This document shows, piece by piece, positions 5,171 through 6,366 of a stretch of 6,366 nt of DNA. The DNA is from Lachnospiraceae bacterium (GTDB lineage Bacteria; Bacillota; Clostridia; Lachnospirales; Lachnospiraceae), in contig JAJBTR010000101.1 of assembly GCA_020860745.1 (NCBI GenBank), positions 10,445-16,810 of the forward strand, read 5' to 3'. Within the stretch, counting starts at the first letter, position 1. Each line of letters opens with the position of its first letter. The notes under the pieces are model-generated. The model did not search any database, was not told the DNA's origin, and was given only the letters and a program-made list of their open reading frames with translations. A program made the position numbers and the translations under genes.

Positions 5171-6366
5171 TTATTTGTTTTGTTTCTCCAGCTCTGCCAT
5201 TTTCATCGCGCGGACCTTCAGCGGAAGTCCGAACAGCGTGATAAAGCCCTCGGCATCATGGTGATCATAGAGGTCGCCGGTCGTGAAGCTGGCCAGTGAC
5301 TCGCTGTAGAGAGAGTAGGGGGAAGTGGTTCCGGCCTTGATGATGTTGCCCTTGTACAGTTTGAATTTCACGGTGCCGGTCACATATTTCTGTGTGGATT
5401 CCACGAAAGCCTGAACTGCCTCGCGCAGCGGTGTGAACCATTTTCCTTCGTATACGATCTGGGCCATCAGGTTGCCCATGTCTTTTTTGGTATCCATGGT
5501 GGCGCGGTCTAAGACAAGCTCCTCGAGCTGGTCGTGTGCTTCCATCAGAATCGTGCCGCCGGGTGTCTCATAGACGCCGCGGGACTTCATGCCGGCCACG
5601 CGGTTTTCTACGATATCTACGATACCGATGCCGTGCTTTCCGCCCAGGCGGTTTAACTCGCGGATGATGTCGGATACCTTCATCTCTTTGCCGTTGACGG
5701 ACTTCGGTACGCCGGCTTCAAAAGTCATAGTGACATATTCGCCCTCATCCGGCGCTTTTTCCGGGGTTACGCCGAGCACCAGAAGATGATCATAGTTGGG
5801 CTCGTTGGCCGGATCCTCCAGCTCCAGTCCCTCGTGGCTGATGTGCCACAGGTTGCGGTCGCGGCTGTAGCTCTGGTCTGCGGAGAACGGCAGGTCGATG
5901 CCATGTGCTTTGCAGTATTCAATCTCGGACTCACGGCTGTCCATCGTCCACTTGTCGTCGCGCCATGCTGCGATGATCTTCAGATCGGGAGCAAGCGCTT
6001 TGATGCCCAACTCAAAACGAATCTGGTCGTTGCCCTTTCCGGTGGCGCCGTGGCAGATCGCGGTAGCGCCTTCTTTTCTGGCAATCTCCACCAGCTTCTT
6101 TGCGATGCCGGGACGCGCCATGGAAGTGCCGAGAAGATATTTGTTCTCATATACGGCGCCGGCCTGTACACAGGGAACAATGTACTCATCACAGAATTCA
6201 TCCGTGATGTCCTCAATATATAATTTGGAAGCGCCGGAGTAGGCGGCTCTCTCCTCGAGACCGTCCAGCTCGGACTCCTGTCCGCAGTCTACGCAGCAGC
6301 AGATTACTTCGTAATCATAATTTTCTTTCAGCCACGGGATGATAGCGGTGGTGTCCAGACCGCCGG
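5171..6366 (-). CDS. argG: Argininosuccinate synthase (N-terminus cut off by the right edge)
   Basis: This enzyme joins citrulline and aspartate, using ATP, to form argininosuccinate, the penultimate step of arginine synthesis, in the cytoplasm. The minus-strand frame is open from 6366 to the TAA at 5173-5171 and gives 397 complete residues. The ATG at 6121 is internal, because recognisable ArgG sequence continues upstream of it. The first visible residues are GGLDTT (codons 6364-6347), the end of the ATP-binding P-loop signature SGGLDTT, so only about ten residues are missing from a protein of about 408. Further landmarks are ENKYLLGTSMARP (spanning 6121) and GATGKGNDQIRFE (6049-6011), matching the second family signature G-x-T-x-K-G-N-D-x2-R-F. 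Next come SRDRNLWHISHEG, then GGKHGIGIVDIVENR and YETPGGTIL in the C-terminal synthetase domain. The gene converges on PFOR and ends with its own terminator. Its promoter and any ArgR site lie outside the window. Confidence 0.97.
   Translation of the reverse strand, partial: GGLDTTAIIPWLKENYDYEVICCCVDCGQESELDGLEERAAYSGASKLYIEDITDEFCDEYIVPCVQAGAVYENKYLLGTSMARPGIAKKLVEIARKEGATAICHGATGKGNDQIRFELGIKALAPDLKIIAAWRDDKWTMDSRESEIEYCKAHGIDLPFSADQSYSRDRNLWHISHEGLELEDPANEPNYDHLLVLGVTPEKAPDEGEYVTMTFEAGVPKSVNGKEMKVSDIIRELNRLGGKHGIGIVDIVENRVAGMKSRGVYETPGGTILMEAHDQLEELVLDRATMDTKKDMGNLMAQIVYEGKWFTPLREAVQAFVESTQKYVTGTVKFKLYKGNIIKAGTTSPYSLYSESLASFTTGDLYDHHDAEGFITLFGLPLKVRAMKMAELEKQNK

Noticed and set aside
5056..5241. 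61-codon frame starting with GTG in the convergent gap
   Set aside because: It runs through the argG terminator and into the 3' end of argG, has no good ribosome-binding site, and its product resembles nothing I know.
5589..6242. Plus-strand frames of 66-145 codons opposite argG, and a minus-strand alternative frame at 5980-6216
   Set aside because: They are shadows of argG, whose own frame is continuous with family signatures along its whole length.

Overview
The window looks like part of the chromosome of an anaerobic Firmicute, most likely a Lachnospiraceae-type clostridium. This is inferred from the clostridial-type pyruvate:ferredoxin oxidoreductase, the strong AGGAGG ribosome-binding site, the AT-rich intergenic DNA between moderately GC-rich genes, the intrinsic terminators with U-tracts, and a bacterial Ig-like (BIG2) surface protein. 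No rRNA, tRNA, CRISPR array, insertion sequence or phage gene was seen.

Layout. (1) Bases 1-1182, + strand: the 3' part of a gene for a cell-surface protein, with an acidic Ser/Glu/Asp-rich stretch, two BIG2 domains, a C-terminal module of uncertain family and a C-terminal membrane anchor. Its start lies left of the window. (2) Bases 1183-1415: an AT-rich control region. It holds a good sigma-A-type promoter with 17-bp spacing, a pair of 9-bp direct repeats touching the -35 and -10 elements, a 9-bp-arm inverted repeat just after the predicted transcription start, and a consensus Shine-Dalgarno sequence. (3) Bases 1416-4952, + strand: a complete homodimer-type pyruvate:ferredoxin oxidoreductase (nifJ/PFOR, 1178 aa), with all expected thiamine-diphosphate and iron-sulfur ligands visible. 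(4) Bases 4953-5170: a convergent intergenic region with one strong intrinsic terminator for each flanking gene. (5) Bases 5171-6366, - strand: nearly all of argG (argininosuccinate synthase), missing only about ten N-terminal residues beyond the right edge.

The three genes do not form one operon. PFOR is a monocistronic unit with its own promoter and terminator. argG faces it from the opposite strand and is either single or the last gene of its unit. PFOR turns pyruvate into acetyl-CoA, CO2 and reduced ferredoxin, the core of fermentative metabolism. ArgG makes argininosuccinate from citrulline and aspartate. The BIG2 protein is probably an envelope or surface component and has no evident link to either.

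I do not see a new multi-gene system here. The points most worth a second look are the PFOR leader (palindrome plus direct repeats around the promoter) and the unassigned C-terminal module of the BIG2 protein.
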